From Streptomyces sp. RB17 (lineage in GTDB: Bacteria; Actinomycetota; Actinomycetes; Streptomycetales; Streptomycetaceae), in NCBI RefSeq assembly GCF_009604455.1, contig NZ_WEGL01000009.1, positions 124,001-188,000 on the forward strand: a stretch of DNA of 64,000 nt. The letters run 5' to 3'. Position 1 is the first letter of the stretch. Every line of letters begins with the position of its first letter. A model generated the notes under the pieces. That model searched no databases. It was not told the origin of the DNA and saw only the letters and a program-made list of their open reading frames with translations. Made by a program: the position numbers and the translations under genes. Below, piece after piece: positions 22,528 through 31,599 of the stretch.

Positions 22528-24249
22528 TCACCTCCCCTTCCGCAGGAAGCGGCGCAGCCGGGCCAGCGTCCAGGTGTTGATGACGTCGTCCTTGGTCAGC
22601 CAGCCCCGCTGCGCCGTACCGACGCCGTAGCGCAGCTGCGCGAGGTGCGGGACGGAGTGCGCGTCGGTGTTCACGGCGAACCGCACGCCGTGCTCCCTGG
22701 CCCGCAGGATGTCCTCGTCGCACAGGTCGAGACGGTCCGGCTGGGCGTTGACCTCCAGCGCGGTGCCGGTGCGCGCGCAGGCCGCGAACACCTCGTCCCA
22801 GTCGGCGTCGACGCCCGGCCGCTTGCCGATCAGCCGGGTCGTCGGGTGCCCGATGATGTTGACGTACGGGTGCTCGCAGGCCCGCACCAGCCGCCGGGTC
22901 ATCGCCCTGCGGCCCAGGTCGAAGTGCGAGTGCAGCGAGGCCACGCACAGGTCGAAGCCCGCCAGGAACTCCTCCGGCCAGTCCACCCCGCCGTCCGGGT
23001 CGATGTTGAGCTCCGTGCCGTGCAGCAGCCGCATCCTGTGGTGGGTGCCGTCCAGCTCCCGCACCCGCTCCCGCTGGGCGAGGATCTTCTCGTCGGTCAT
23101 GCGCTGCATGTACAGGTTGGGCGCGTGGTCCGTGACGGCGTAGTACTTGTAGCCGCGCTCGGCGGCCACCGCCGCCATCTCCTCCAGCGGCGCCAGACCG
23201 TCGGTGAGGTCGGTGTGGGTGTGCAGATCGCCCCGGATGTCCTTCTCGGTCACCACCTCCGGCAGCTCGCCGTGCAGGGCTGCCTCGATCTCCCCGCGGT
23301 CCTCCCGCAGCGTCGGTGTGATCCACGGCAGCCCGAGCCGGGCGTACACCTCCTCCTCGGTGCGGGAGGCCAGCGAGTCCCCGCTCCCGGCGTCGAACAG
23401 GCCGTACTCGGACAGCTTCAGCCCCTGGTGCACGGCGATGGTGCGGGTACGGATGTTGTGCGCCTTCGAACCGGTGAAGTACTGCATCCCGGCACCCCAG
23501 GACTCCGGCGGCAGCACCCGCAGATCGACCTGGAGCCCCTTGCCCGTGCGGACCGACGTCTTCTTCGAGCCCCGCGCGATGACCTCCGCGGTGGCCGGCA
23601 GCTCGCACAGCGCCGCCATGAACGGCTCCGACTTCTTCGCCGCGACGATGACGTCCAGATCCCCGACCGTCTCCCGCATCCGGCGCAGCGAGCCGGCGTA
23701 CGCACACCGCTTGCACCCGGTCACCTCGGACAGCTCCGCGACGATCTCCTCCGCGGTGTCCAGGGCCAGTGACAGCGGCACCCGGGCGCCCGCCCGCTGC
23801 AGCAGCTCGATGCCGTGCCGGATGTTGTCCTGCGTCTTCTCGCCGAAGCCCTTCAGATCGGCCAGCGCGTCCGCCTCGATCGCCGCGGCCAGCTCGCTGA
23901 CCGAGGAGATGTGCAGGTCCTCGTACAGCCGTAGCGCCTTCTTCGGGCCCAGGGTGGGGATCGTGATCAGCTCCCGCACCCCGGCGGGGATCTTCGCCCG
24001 GCGCTCCTCGACCACCGCCATCTTCCCCGTGCGCAGATACTCGGCCACCTTGTCGGCGATCGACTTCCCCACGTTCGGGATCTCCTTCAGCCCGTCCGCG
24101 TCGAGCTTGGAGACGTCGGCCGGATACCCGCCGATGGCACGCGCCGCCTTCTCGTAGGCGCGCGCCTTGAAGGCGTCGCCTCCCGTGATCGCGATGAGGT
24201 CCGCGTACTCCCGCAGGAGCGCCTCGACCTCGTCATTGGGCCGGGCCAC
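22528..24249 (-). CDS. polX: DNA polymerase/3'-5' exonuclease PolX
   Basis: 573 residues from GTG 24249, the usual PolX length. Helix-hairpin-helix regions are at the N-terminus (IPNVGKSIADKVAEYL, IPTLGPKKALRLYEDL and LKGFGEKTQDNI). The polymerase active site is AGSLRRMRETVGDLDVIVA with the catalytic DxD, and a C-terminal PHP nuclease domain begins at about 335 with DLHTHTDLTDG and later VTDHAPNLYMQRM, HSHFDLGRR and NTDAHSVPHL. It fills short gaps and trims 3' ends in base-excision or end-joining repair. Confidence 0.95.
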   Translation of the reverse strand: MARPNDEVEALLREYADLIAITGGDAFKARAYEKAARAIGGYPADVSKLDADGLKEIPNVGKSIADKVAEYLRTGKMAVVEERRAKIPAGVRELITIPTLGPKKALRLYEDLHISSVSELAAAIEADALADLKGFGEKTQDNIRHGIELLQRAGARVPLSLALDTAEEIVAELSEVTGCKRCAYAGSLRRMRETVGDLDVIVAAKKSEPFMAALCELPATAEVIARGSKKTSVRTGKGLQVDLRVLPPESWGAGMQYFTGSKAHNIRTRTIAVHQGLKLSEYGLFDAGSGDSLASRTEEEVYARLGLPWITPTLREDRGEIEAALHGELPEVVTEKDIRGDLHTHTDLTDGLAPLEEMAAVAAERGYKYYAVTDHAPNLYMQRMTDEKILAQRERVRELDGTHHRMRLLHGTELNIDPDGGVDWPEEFLAGFDLCVASLHSHFDLGRRAMTRRLVRACEHPYVNIIGHPTTRLIGKRPGVDADWDEVFAACARTGTALEVNAQPDRLDLCDEDILRAREHGVRFAVNTDAHSVPHLAQLRYGVGTAQRGWLTKDDVINTWTLARLRRFLRKGR

Positions 24250-24258
24250 CCCTCCAGT

Positions 24259-25674
24259 CTAGGAAACCTCCCCGAGCACCGGCAGCGGCGGCAGCCGCGC
24301 CCCGTACACCCACTCCTGGAACAGCACGGCCGGCGGCTCCTGCGCGAACCGGGCCACGTGCTCGGTGAACGCCGCCGTCGTCACCGTCCCGTTCCGGTGC
24401 AGCCACACCCAGGCGCGCAGCATGCGGAAGAACGCGTCGTCGCCGAGCGCGCAGCGCACCGCGTGCAGGGTCAGACCGCCCCGCTCGTAGAGCCGGTCGT
24501 CGAACATCGCCTTGCGGCCCGGATCGGCCAGCTTCAGGTCCTGCGGCAGCGCGGCCAGCAACCGGTGGGCGGCGGCGGCCAGTTGCTGGGCGGTGCGGCC
24601 GCCCGAGCGCTCGGACCACAGCCATTCCGCGTACTTGGCGAAGCCCTCGTTCAGCCAGATGTGCCGCCAGTCGGCGATGGTGACGCAGTTGCCGAACCAC
24701 TGGTGCGCCAGCTCGTGCGCCACCAGCCGTTCCGAACCCCGGGCTCCGTCCACGTGGTTGGCGCCGAACAGCGACAACCCCTGTGCCTCGACCGGCACAT
24801 CGAGCTCCTCCTCGGTCACCGCGACCGCGTACTCCTCGAACGGGTACGGCCCGAACAGCTCCTGGAACAGCTCCATCATCGCCGGCTGCCGCGCGAAGTC
24901 CCGGGAGAACTCCGGCAGCAGACGCGCCGGGATGTGCCCGTGCTGCGGCACGCCCCCCGGGCCTGGGTCGCCCAGCAGCACCGTCTGGAACCTGCCGATG
25001 GCCAGACCGACGAGATAGCTGGACGTGGGCGCGGACTGCTCGTACACCCAGGTCGTCGTCGAGGCCTTCGTGGTGCGGGTCAGCAGACGCCCGCCCGTGA
25101 CCACCGCGTACGCGGACGGTGTGGTCACCGAGATCAGGTACGACGCCTTGTCGGCGGGCCGGTCGTTGCACGGGTACCAGGACGGCGCCCCGACCGGCTG
25201 GCTCGCCACCAGCGCCCCGTCCGCCAGCTCCTCCCAGCCGAGCCCGCCCCACGGGCTGGCCACCGGCCTGGGGTTGCCGGACCACTGGACCTCCACGGTG
25301 AACGCGGCGCCGGCCCGCACGGGCTTGGCCGGGCGGATCCGCAGCCGTCCGCCGCGGTGCGTGAAGTGCGGCTGCCGGCCGTCCACCCGCACCCGGCCGA
25401 TCCTGAAGTCGGCCAGATTGAGCTGGAACTCCGTGAGCGGCGCGCGGCCCGCTATGGCGTAGATCCGGGCCGTGCCGGACAGCCGGTTCGGGCCGGGGCG
25501 GTAGTCCAGCGTGAGTTCATAGCGGTGCACCCGGTAGCGGGGATCACCGTTGTCCGGGAAGTACGGGTCCCGTCCGGCCGACTGCTGAACTGCCACTGCT
25601 GTGTCCGCTCCCTGCGCTGTGCCACCACTGGGTGCCGGGGCCGCACCCGGATGGCCCGCGCTCAGGGACGCCAT
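24259..25674 (-). CDS. M1 family metallopeptidase (aminopeptidase-like), coupled to Pls-type synthetase
   Basis: 471 residues, about half the length of aminopeptidase N; it keeps the N-terminal saddle and catalytic domains. GVPQHGHIP precedes a GAN-type loop (SLFGANHVDG), then the zinc site HELAHQWFGN (HExxH) with the third ligand in WLNEGFAKYAE. No signal peptide is evident, so it is likely cytosolic. The start overlaps the end of the upstream Pls-like gene by 13 bp, indicating translational coupling. In this setting it may trim, edit or degrade the poly-amino acid, or have an unrelated peptide substrate. Confidence 0.9.
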   Translation of the reverse strand: MASLSAGHPGAAPAPSGGTAQGADTAVAVQQSAGRDPYFPDNGDPRYRVHRYELTLDYRPGPNRLSGTARIYAIAGRAPLTEFQLNLADFRIGRVRVDGRQPHFTHRGGRLRIRPAKPVRAGAAFTVEVQWSGNPRPVASPWGGLGWEELADGALVASQPVGAPSWYPCNDRPADKASYLISVTTPSAYAVVTGGRLLTRTTKASTTTWVYEQSAPTSSYLVGLAIGRFQTVLLGDPGPGGVPQHGHIPARLLPEFSRDFARQPAMMELFQELFGPYPFEEYAVAVTEEELDVPVEAQGLSLFGANHVDGARGSERLVAHELAHQWFGNCVTIADWRHIWLNEGFAKYAEWLWSERSGGRTAQQLAAAAHRLLAALPQDLKLADPGRKAMFDDRLYERGGLTLHAVRCALGDDAFFRMLRAWVWLHRNGTVTTAAFTEHVARFAQEPPAVLFQEWVYGARLPPLPVLGEVS

Positions 25675-28600
25675 GCCTCGATCGGATTGCCGAGCCAGCG
25701 GGTGTCGTCCGGGACGGACTCCGCGGCCATGACGAGCGACGCGGGCCCCAATGTCGTACGGGCCCCGACCGTGCTGCCGGGCAGCACGATCCCGCCAGGG
25801 CCCAGCGTGGCGCCCTCACGGAGGACCACAGTATCCGTCCGCAAGATCCGGTCGTGGAAGAGGTGTGTCTGCAGCACACAGCCACGATTGACGGTCGCCG
25901 CGTCCTGGAGGGTCACCAGGTCGGTCTCCGGCAGCCAGTAGCTCTCCACCCACACGCCCCGGCCGATGTGCGCGCCCAGCCCGCGCAGCCACGCCGTCAT
26001 CACCGGCGTCCCCGGCACGGCCCCGGCCAGCCACGGCACCGCCAGCACCTCGACGAACGTGTCCGCCAGCTCGTTGCGCCACACGAACGAACTCCACAGC
26101 GGATGCTCCCCGGCCCGGTGCCGCCCCACGAGCAGCCACTTCGCGAGGACGGAGACGACCGCCGCGACCATGCCCGCCCCGAGCAGCACCGGCCCCGACA
26201 GGGCCCACGCCCACGGACCCAGCGCACACAGCGCCGCCACCGTCACCGCGGCCAGCGCCGCCGAACACAGCACCGGCACGATCCGGCACAGCTCCACGAG
26301 ACCGCGCGCCCACAGCAGCCGGGCCGGCGGCTCGTAGGTACGGCTCTGATCCCCGCCGCCCGCACTGCGCGGCAGCTTCACCGGCGGCAGCCCCAGATAC
26401 GAGGTGCCCTTCTTCGCCTTCTTCGGCGTCGCCGACAGCACGCCGACCAGGCCGCCGTCCGGCACGCTCCGGCCCGGCCCGGTCATCCCGGAGTTCCCCA
26501 GGAAGGCCCGCCGCCCGATCTCCGCACGCCCGATCCGCACCCAGCCGCCACCCAGCTCGTACGGCGCCGTCAGCGTGTCGTCCGCCAGGAACGCCCCGTC
26601 GCCGACCGTGGTCAGGCTCGGCAGCGCGAGCACCGTCGACACCTCGGCGCGGCGCCCGATGCGCATCCCGAGCAGCCGCAGCCACACCGGCGTGACCAGC
26701 CCCGCGTACAACGGGAACAGCGTCTGCCGGGACCGGTCCATCAGCTGCGTCACGGTCCACGCCTGCCAGCCGACCCGGCTGTGCGTCGGATGCGTGCCCT
26801 CGCGCAGACCCAGGCCGAGCACGCGCACGGCGACCAGGATCAGCAGCGCGTACGCCAGCCCGTAGGCGAGCGTGGCCGGGACCAGCCCGAGCGCGGCTGC
26901 GCGCAGCGCCCGGGGGAGCGAGCTTCCGGGCGCCACGAACACACGGGCGACCAGCAGCGCGGCCACACCCGCGAGCAGCGGCAGGGAACTCAGCGCGAGG
27001 CCGGTGATGCCGTACATCACCCGCCAGTACGTGCCCCGCTGCGGCCGCTCCTTCGGCCAGTTGCGCTTGGCCTTGCCGAGCTTGACCGCGGGCGCGCCCG
27101 CCCAGCGCTGGCCGGTCGGGATCTGCCCGCCGACCGCCGAACCGGGAGCCACCTCGGCCCGCTTGCCGATGCGGGCGCCCGGGAAGAGGATGCTGCGGGT
27201 GCCGACGGTGGCGTGCGCACCGACCTTGACCGGGCCGATCACCAGACGGTCGCCGTCCAGCCAGTGCCCGGACAGGTCCACCTCGGACTCGACGGCCGCG
27301 CCCCGGCCCAGCCTGAGCATGCCGGTGACCGGCGGCAGCGAGTGCAGGTCCACCTCGGGCCCGACCTTCGCGCCCAGCGCCCGCGCGTACCGCTCCAGCC
27401 AGGATCCGGTCAGCGAGGTGGCCCCGCTGAACTCGGCCAGCCGCTCGGCCGTCCACAGCCGCAGATGCACGCTTCCGCCGCGCGGATACCGGCCGGGCTC
27501 GACGCCCCGCAGCAGCAGCCGCGCCCCGCCCGCCGCGAGCGCGATCCGGCCGGGCGGGGTGAACAACAGCAGCGCCCCGGCCGCCGGCAGCCACCAGGGG
27601 GCGGTCGGCAGCCAGGAGTAGCCGGGCAGCAGGTTCCCGACGGCGGCCAGGACCACCGTCCAGCGCAGCCCGAGCAGGGTGACCAGCGGAAGCAGCAGCA
27701 GAAGCTGGACGGCCTGGGCGCGCACCGGGACCGGCGCGATGGTGCGGGCCCTGCCGTCGTCCTGCGCCGAGGCCTCCAGCCGCCGGGCCAGCTTGCGCAG
27801 GACGGGCTGCTGGTAGATGTCGAGGACGGCCGCGCTCGGGTAGCGGGTGCGCAGCCGGGTGGTGAGCTGGGCGGCGGCCAGCGAGCCGCCGCCGATCGCG
27901 AAGAAGTCGTCGGACGCGCTGGTCACCGGGACGTCCAGCACCTGGGCCCACTGCTCGGCGAGCCAGGCCTCGGTGCCGTACAGCTCGGCCTTGGGGGTCT
28001 TGACGCCCTCCAGGGGCCAGGGCAGCGCGCCCCGGTCCACCTTGCCGGACGTCCGGGTCGGCAGCTCCGCGACGGGCGCGAGCAGCGGCACCAGTGCGGC
28101 GGGCAGCTCGGCGCGCAGCTTCTCGACGGCCGCCGCCTGGTCCCAGCCGTCCTGGGTGACCACGTAACCGACGAGGAGCTGATTCCCGCCGCGGGCGGTG
28201 CGTACGGCGGCCGCGGCCCCGGCGACGCCGGGCAGGGCCTGCAGTGCGGCATCCACCTCACCGAGTTCGATCCGCCGCCCGCCGAGCTTGATCTGCTCGT
28301 CGGCCCGGCCCAGGAAGACCAGCCCCTCGGGCTCGGCCCTGACCAGGTCACCACTGCGATAGGCCCGCTCCCAGCCCAGCGAGTGCAGCGGCGCGTACTT
28401 CTCGGCGTCCTTCTCGGGATCGAGATACCGGGCGAGCCCGACCCCGCCGATCACGAGCTGCCCGCAGCCGCCCATGGGCACGGGCTCCTCGCTGTCGTCG
28501 ACGACGGCCAGCTCCCACCCGTCGAGGGGAAGCCCGATCCGGATGGGCTCCTCACCGGTCATCGGCGCCGCGCAGGCCACGACGGTCGCCTCGGTCGGCC

Positions 28601-29543
28601 CGTAGGTGTTCCACACCTCGCGCCCCTCGGTGACCAGCCGCTGCGCCAGCTCGGGCGGGCAGGCCTCGCCGCCGAAGATCAGCAGCCGTACGTCGTTCAG
28701 CGTCTCCGGCTCCCACAGCGCGGCCAGCGTGGGCACGGTCGAGACGACGGTGATCTCCTGCTCGACCAGCCAGGGCCCGAGATCGGCACCGCTCCTGACC
28801 TGCGACCGGGGCACGGGCACCAGACAGGCGCCGTACCGCCAGGCCAGCCACATCTCCTCGCAGGAGGCGTCGAAGGCGACGGAGAGCCCCGCCATGACCC
28901 GGTCGCCGGGCCCGATCGGCTCCTCCGCGAGGAACAGGGCGGCCTCGGCGTCCACGAACGCGGCGGCGCTGCGATGCGTGACGGCGACGCCCTTGGGCTT
29001 CCCGGTGGACCCGGAGGTGAAGATGATCCAGGCGTCGTGCTCGACGCCGGGCCGCGCGGCGGCGGTGCCGGAGGTGTCCGTGCCGGTGCCGGAGCCGCCC
29101 TGGACCGCGATGCCGTGTCCGGCGCCGACGACGGCCCGTACCTCCGCCTCCCCGAACACCAGCTCCGCCCGCTCGTCGGGGTCCTCGGCGTCGACCGGGA
29201 CATACGCGGCACCGGCGGCGAGGACGGCGAGGATCGCGACGTACAGCTCGTTGGTCCCCGACGGAACCCGCACCCCCACCCGGTCCCCGAGCCCGACCCC
29301 CGCACCGGCGAGCCGCTGCCGCAGCCGCTCCACCTCGCCGGCCAGCGCACGGTAGGTGAGGCACGTCGTACCGTCGTCCAGCGCCGGCTCGTCCGGATGG
29401 GACCGCACGGTCGCGTCGAAGACGTCGACCAGCGTGCGCGGCGACGCCGCGGACCTGGCGGAGAAGCGCGCCCGGTCGCCGAACTGCGTGCGGATCTCTT
29501 CGTCGAGCAGGCCGAGAGCGCTGCTCTCGTCTATGGCTGCCAT
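25662..29543 (-). CDS. Pls/PosA-family single-module NRPS (poly-amino-acid synthetase)
   Basis: 1,293 residues. Adenylation domain about 35-510: IIFTSGSTGKPKG 173-185, VAFDASCEEMWLAW 222-235, WNTYGPTEATVV 311-322, YRSGDL, LPTRTSGKVDR with Lys501. Carrier domain about 515-590 with phosphopantetheine Ser554 (FFAIGGGSLAAAQL). The C-terminal 700 residues alternate membrane helices with three hexapeptide-rich acyltransferase-like domains, as in epsilon-poly-L-lysine synthetase. There is no condensation or thioesterase domain. The family links one activated amino acid iteratively through its side-chain amine. The pocket residues (D225, A226, E229, S268, I289, G291, T313, V321, V322, K501) resemble lysine-type codes as I recall them. 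The product of this copy is not known. Confidence 0.93.
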   Translation of the reverse strand: MAAIDESSALGLLDEEIRTQFGDRARFSARSAASPRTLVDVFDATVRSHPDEPALDDGTTCLTYRALAGEVERLRQRLAGAGVGLGDRVGVRVPSGTNELYVAILAVLAAGAAYVPVDAEDPDERAELVFGEAEVRAVVGAGHGIAVQGGSGTGTDTSGTAAARPGVEHDAWIIFTSGSTGKPKGVAVTHRSAAAFVDAEAALFLAEEPIGPGDRVMAGLSVAFDASCEEMWLAWRYGACLVPVPRSQVRSGADLGPWLVEQEITVVSTVPTLAALWEPETLNDVRLLIFGGEACPPELAQRLVTEGREVWNTYGPTEATVVACAAPMTGEEPIRIGLPLDGWELAVVDDSEEPVPMGGCGQLVIGGVGLARYLDPEKDAEKYAPLHSLGWERAYRSGDLVRAEPEGLVFLGRADEQIKLGGRRIELGEVDAALQALPGVAGAAAAVRTARGGNQLLVGYVVTQDGWDQAAAVEKLRAELPAALVPLLAPVAELPTRTSGKVDRGALPWPLEGVKTPKAELYGTEAWLAEQWAQVLDVPVTSASDDFFAIGGGSLAAAQLTTRLRTRYPSAAVLDIYQQPVLRKLARRLEASAQDDGRARTIAPVPVRAQAVQLLLLLPLVTLLGLRWTVVLAAVGNLLPGYSWLPTAPWWLPAAGALLLFTPPGRIALAAGGARLLLRGVEPGRYPRGGSVHLRLWTAERLAEFSGATSLTGSWLERYARALGAKVGPEVDLHSLPPVTGMLRLGRGAAVESEVDLSGHWLDGDRLVIGPVKVGAHATVGTRSILFPGARIGKRAEVAPGSAVGGQIPTGQRWAGAPAVKLGKAKRNWPKERPQRGTYWRVMYGITGLALSSLPLLAGVAALLVARVFVAPGSSLPRALRAAALGLVPATLAYGLAYALLILVAVRVLGLGLREGTHPTHSRVGWQAWTVTQLMDRSRQTLFPLYAGLVTPVWLRLLGMRIGRRAEVSTVLALPSLTTVGDGAFLADDTLTAPYELGGGWVRIGRAEIGRRAFLGNSGMTGPGRSVPDGGLVGVLSATPKKAKKGTSYLGLPPVKLPRSAGGGDQSRTYEPPARLLWARGLVELCRIVPVLCSAALAAVTVAALCALGPWAWALSGPVLLGAGMVAAVVSVLAKWLLVGRHRAGEHPLWSSFVWRNELADTFVEVLAVPWLAGAVPGTPVMTAWLRGLGAHIGRGVWVESYWLPETDLVTLQDAATVNRGCVLQTHLFHDRILRTDTVVLREGATLGPGGIVLPGSTVGARTTLGPASLVMAAESVPDDTRWLGNPIEAWRP

Positions 29544-29781
29544 CGGGTCCTCACGTCGGTCCGGCTCAGTGACAAGCCGGAAATATTAGTACGACGTTAG
29601 TCTCCATCCCCTTCGCCCGGTCGCCCGAGAGGGCCGTTCGGGTGAGGGCCGTACCGCGGCTGTGGGCCTCTGACCTGCCGACCTTCACGCCGGGCGAGAC
29701 ATGCCTCACACACCGTCAAGGAGGGGGCGTTCCGGGGGTAGTTGGGCTTCGCTCGCGGGGAAACTCACGAGGAAAAGCGAA

Positions 29782-29804
29782 GGGCCCCTGGTGAACAGGG
29801 GCCC
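29782..29804 (-). terminator. Terminator hairpin after tRNA-Leu
   Basis: A perfect 9-bp stem (gggcccctg / caggggccc) with a 5-nt loop sits 8 bp beyond the 3' end of the tRNA gene, and on the minus strand is followed by ttcgcttttcc. Confidence 0.75.
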
Positions 29805-29811
29805 GCACTGG

Positions 29812-29896
29812 TGTCCGAGGGGGGACTTGAACCCCCACGCCCGATAAAGGGCACTAGCACCTCAAGCTAGCGCGTCTGCCATTCCGCCACCCGGAC
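29812..29896 (-). tRNA. tRNA-Leu(GAG)
   Basis: 85 nt on the minus strand. The acceptor stem GTCCGGG pairs with CTCGGAC (one G-U), D-arm TGGCGGAATGGCAGACGCG, anticodon stem CTAGC/GCTAG with loop TTGAGGT giving anticodon GAG, a long class II variable arm (TGCCCTTTATCGGGCG), and T-arm GGGGGTTCAAGTCCCCC. CCA is not encoded. It reads CUC/CUU leucine codons. No attachment-site repeat is seen at its 3' end. Confidence 0.95.
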
Positions 29897-30113
29897 AAGG
29901 TGTCTGTCGTCCTCGGGAAGGCCTTTCGGCGTGGTTTCCCTCGCGGCGACGAAGGAAACATTACCAGGCTTCCGGGGGTGGCTGATCACCCCCCGCCGCC
30001 GGAGCCCGTCGCGCGTGAACGGTGTGTGACGGGCCGGGACCGGTCTTGGGCCGCGGCCGGGTCAGAGGGAGGATGAGGGGGACCATCAGCAGCGACAGCG
30101 CGGGAGGAAGCAC

Positions 30114-31439
30114 GTGAGCCAGACGGACACGGCCAGGAGCGTCACCGGCGAGGACGAGGTCGTGGACCTCTGCCGCGAGCTGATCCGGTTCGACACCAGC
30201 AACTACGGCGACCACTCGGGTCCGGGCGAGCGCAAGGCGGCGGAGTGGGTCGCCGAGAAGCTCGCCGAGGTCGGTCTCGAGCCGAGGATCTTCGAGTCGC
30301 ACCCGGGCCGCGCCTCGACGGTGGCCCGCATCGAGGGGGAGGACCCGTCCCGGCCCGCGCTGCTGATCCACGGCCACCTGGACGTCGTACCGGCCAACGC
30401 CGCCGACTGGACCCACGACCCGTTCTCCGGCGAGATCGCCGACGGGTGCGTGTGGGGGCGCGGGGCCGTCGACATGAAGGACATGGACGCCATGACCCTC
30501 GCGGTCGTGCGCGACCGGCTCCGGAGCGGGCGGCGGCCCCCGCGGGACATCGTGGTCGCCTTCCTCGCCGACGAGGAGGCGGGCGGCACGTACGGCGCCC
30601 GCCACCTGGTCGACCACCACCCCGAGCTGTTCGAGGGCGTCACCGAGGCGATCAGCGAGGTCGGCGGCTTCTCGTTCACCGTGAACGAGCAGCGCCGGCT
30701 CTATCTGATCCAGACGGCCGAGAAGGGCATGCACTGGATGAAGCTGACCGTGGCCGGCACCGCCGGGCACGGCTCGATGATCCACCGCGACAACGCCATC
30801 ACCGAGCTGTCCGAGGCCGTGGCCCGGGTCGGCCGGCACAGGTTCCCGGTGCGGGTCACCAAGACCACCCGGGCGTTCCTCGACGAACTGGGCGACGCGC
30901 TCGGCACCGAGCTGGACCCGGAGGACATGGAGTCCACGCTCGTCCGGCTCGGCGGCATCGCCAAGTTCATCGGTGCCACCCTCAGCAACACCGCCAACCC
31001 CACCCAGCTCAACGCCGGCTACAAGGTGAACGTCATCCCGGGCGAGGCCACCGCGCACATCGACGGCCGCTTCCTGCCGGGATACGAGGAGGAGTTCCTC
31101 GGCGACCTCGACCGGCTGCTCGGACCGCACGTCCGCCGCGAGGACGTGCACACGGACAAGGCGGTCGAGACCGGCTTCGACGGGGCGCTGGTGGAGGCCA
31201 TGCAGTCCGCGCTGGTCGCCGAGGACCCCACCGCCAAGGCGATCCCCTACATGCTCTCCGGCGGCACCGACGCCAAGTCCTTCGACGACCTCGGCATCCG
31301 CGGCTTCGGCTTCGCCCCGCTGAAGCTGCCGCCGGAGCTGGACTTCGCCGGCATGTTCCACGGCGTGGACGAGCGGGTGCCGGTCGACGGCCTGCGGTTC
31401 GGCGTGCGGGTGCTGGACCGGTTCATCGACGCGTCGTGA
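30114..31439 (+). CDS. M20/M25/M40 family metallo-dipeptidase
   Basis: 441 residues from GTG 30114 (gggaggaag upstream). Dinuclear zinc site: LLIHGHLDVVPA (HxD), GRGAVDMKDMDA, catalytic FLADEEAGG (EE), SEVGG, then the dimerisation lid and a late MLSGGTDAKSFDDLGIRGFG. It is a cytosolic peptidase/deacylase of the ArgE/DapE/CPG2 superfamily, exact substrate unknown. The stop TGA is embedded in GTGA, which begins a possible 21-codon ORF. Confidence 0.9.
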   Translation: MSQTDTARSVTGEDEVVDLCRELIRFDTSNYGDHSGPGERKAAEWVAEKLAEVGLEPRIFESHPGRASTVARIEGEDPSRPALLIHGHLDVVPANAADWTHDPFSGEIADGCVWGRGAVDMKDMDAMTLAVVRDRLRSGRRPPRDIVVAFLADEEAGGTYGARHLVDHHPELFEGVTEAISEVGGFSFTVNEQRRLYLIQTAEKGMHWMKLTVAGTAGHGSMIHRDNAITELSEAVARVGRHRFPVRVTKTTRAFLDELGDALGTELDPEDMESTLVRLGGIAKFIGATLSNTANPTQLNAGYKVNVIPGEATAHIDGRFLPGYEEEFLGDLDRLLGPHVRREDVHTDKAVETGFDGALVEAMQSALVAEDPTAKAIPYMLSGGTDAKSFDDLGIRGFGFAPLKLPPELDFAGMFHGVDERVPVDGLRFGVRVLDRFIDAS

Positions 31440-31501
31440 CGTCCTGGGCCGAGACGGCCGACATATTCGGGCGCCCGTACGGGATCGACTGGAACGGGTG
31501 A
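31436..31501 (+). CDS. Candidate translationally coupled 21-residue ORF
   Basis: GTG 31436 overlaps the M20 peptidase stop (GTGA), and the frame ends at TGA 31499-31501. The peptide begins VTSWAETADIFG and ends YGIDWNG. The GTGA overlap is the same coupling arrangement used by the SDR/ligase pair, and the composition (two Trp, IDWNG end) is not random low-complexity. It may be a real small protein or just the extended reading frame. Confidence 0.3.
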   Translation: MTSWAETADIFGRPYGIDWNG

Positions 31502-31523
31502 ATGCGACGATCGGTTCGTAGCT

Positions 31524-31599
31524 TCATTAGTTCCTCCTCGTTACAGGTGATGTGACTCCGCACCTTGGGGTCGCTTTGCCAACAAGGAGGAACTAATGA
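31524..31599 (+). promoter_or_regulatory. Perfect inverted repeat sequestering the chaplin ribosome binding site and start codon
   Basis: tcattagttcctcct (31524-31538) is the exact reverse complement of aggaggaactaatga (31585-31599), which holds the Shine-Dalgarno sequence and ATG of the chaplin gene. The 46-nt loop contains a further ggtg/cacc pairing. If transcription begins upstream, the 15-bp stem would block initiation until opened, suggesting translational control (protein, RNA or RNase dependent). Confidence 0.65.

Noticed and set aside
25632..29600. Very long plus-strand open frame antisense to the synthetase gene
   Set aside because: Its product is Arg/Gly/Pro/His-rich nonsense typical of antisense frames in high-G+C DNA; the minus strand has full domain matches.
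29812..29896. tRNA-Leu as an integration site beside the Pls-type synthetase
   Set aside because: No duplicated tRNA 3' end, integrase or compositional change was seen on either side, so the synthetase does not look like cargo of an integrative element.
31423..31527. 34-codon ORF on the minus strand with its own aggaggaactaatg start
   Set aside because: It overlaps the M20 stop and the coupled small ORF, has no coding features, and its start signal is explained by the inverted repeat of the chaplin ribosome binding site.
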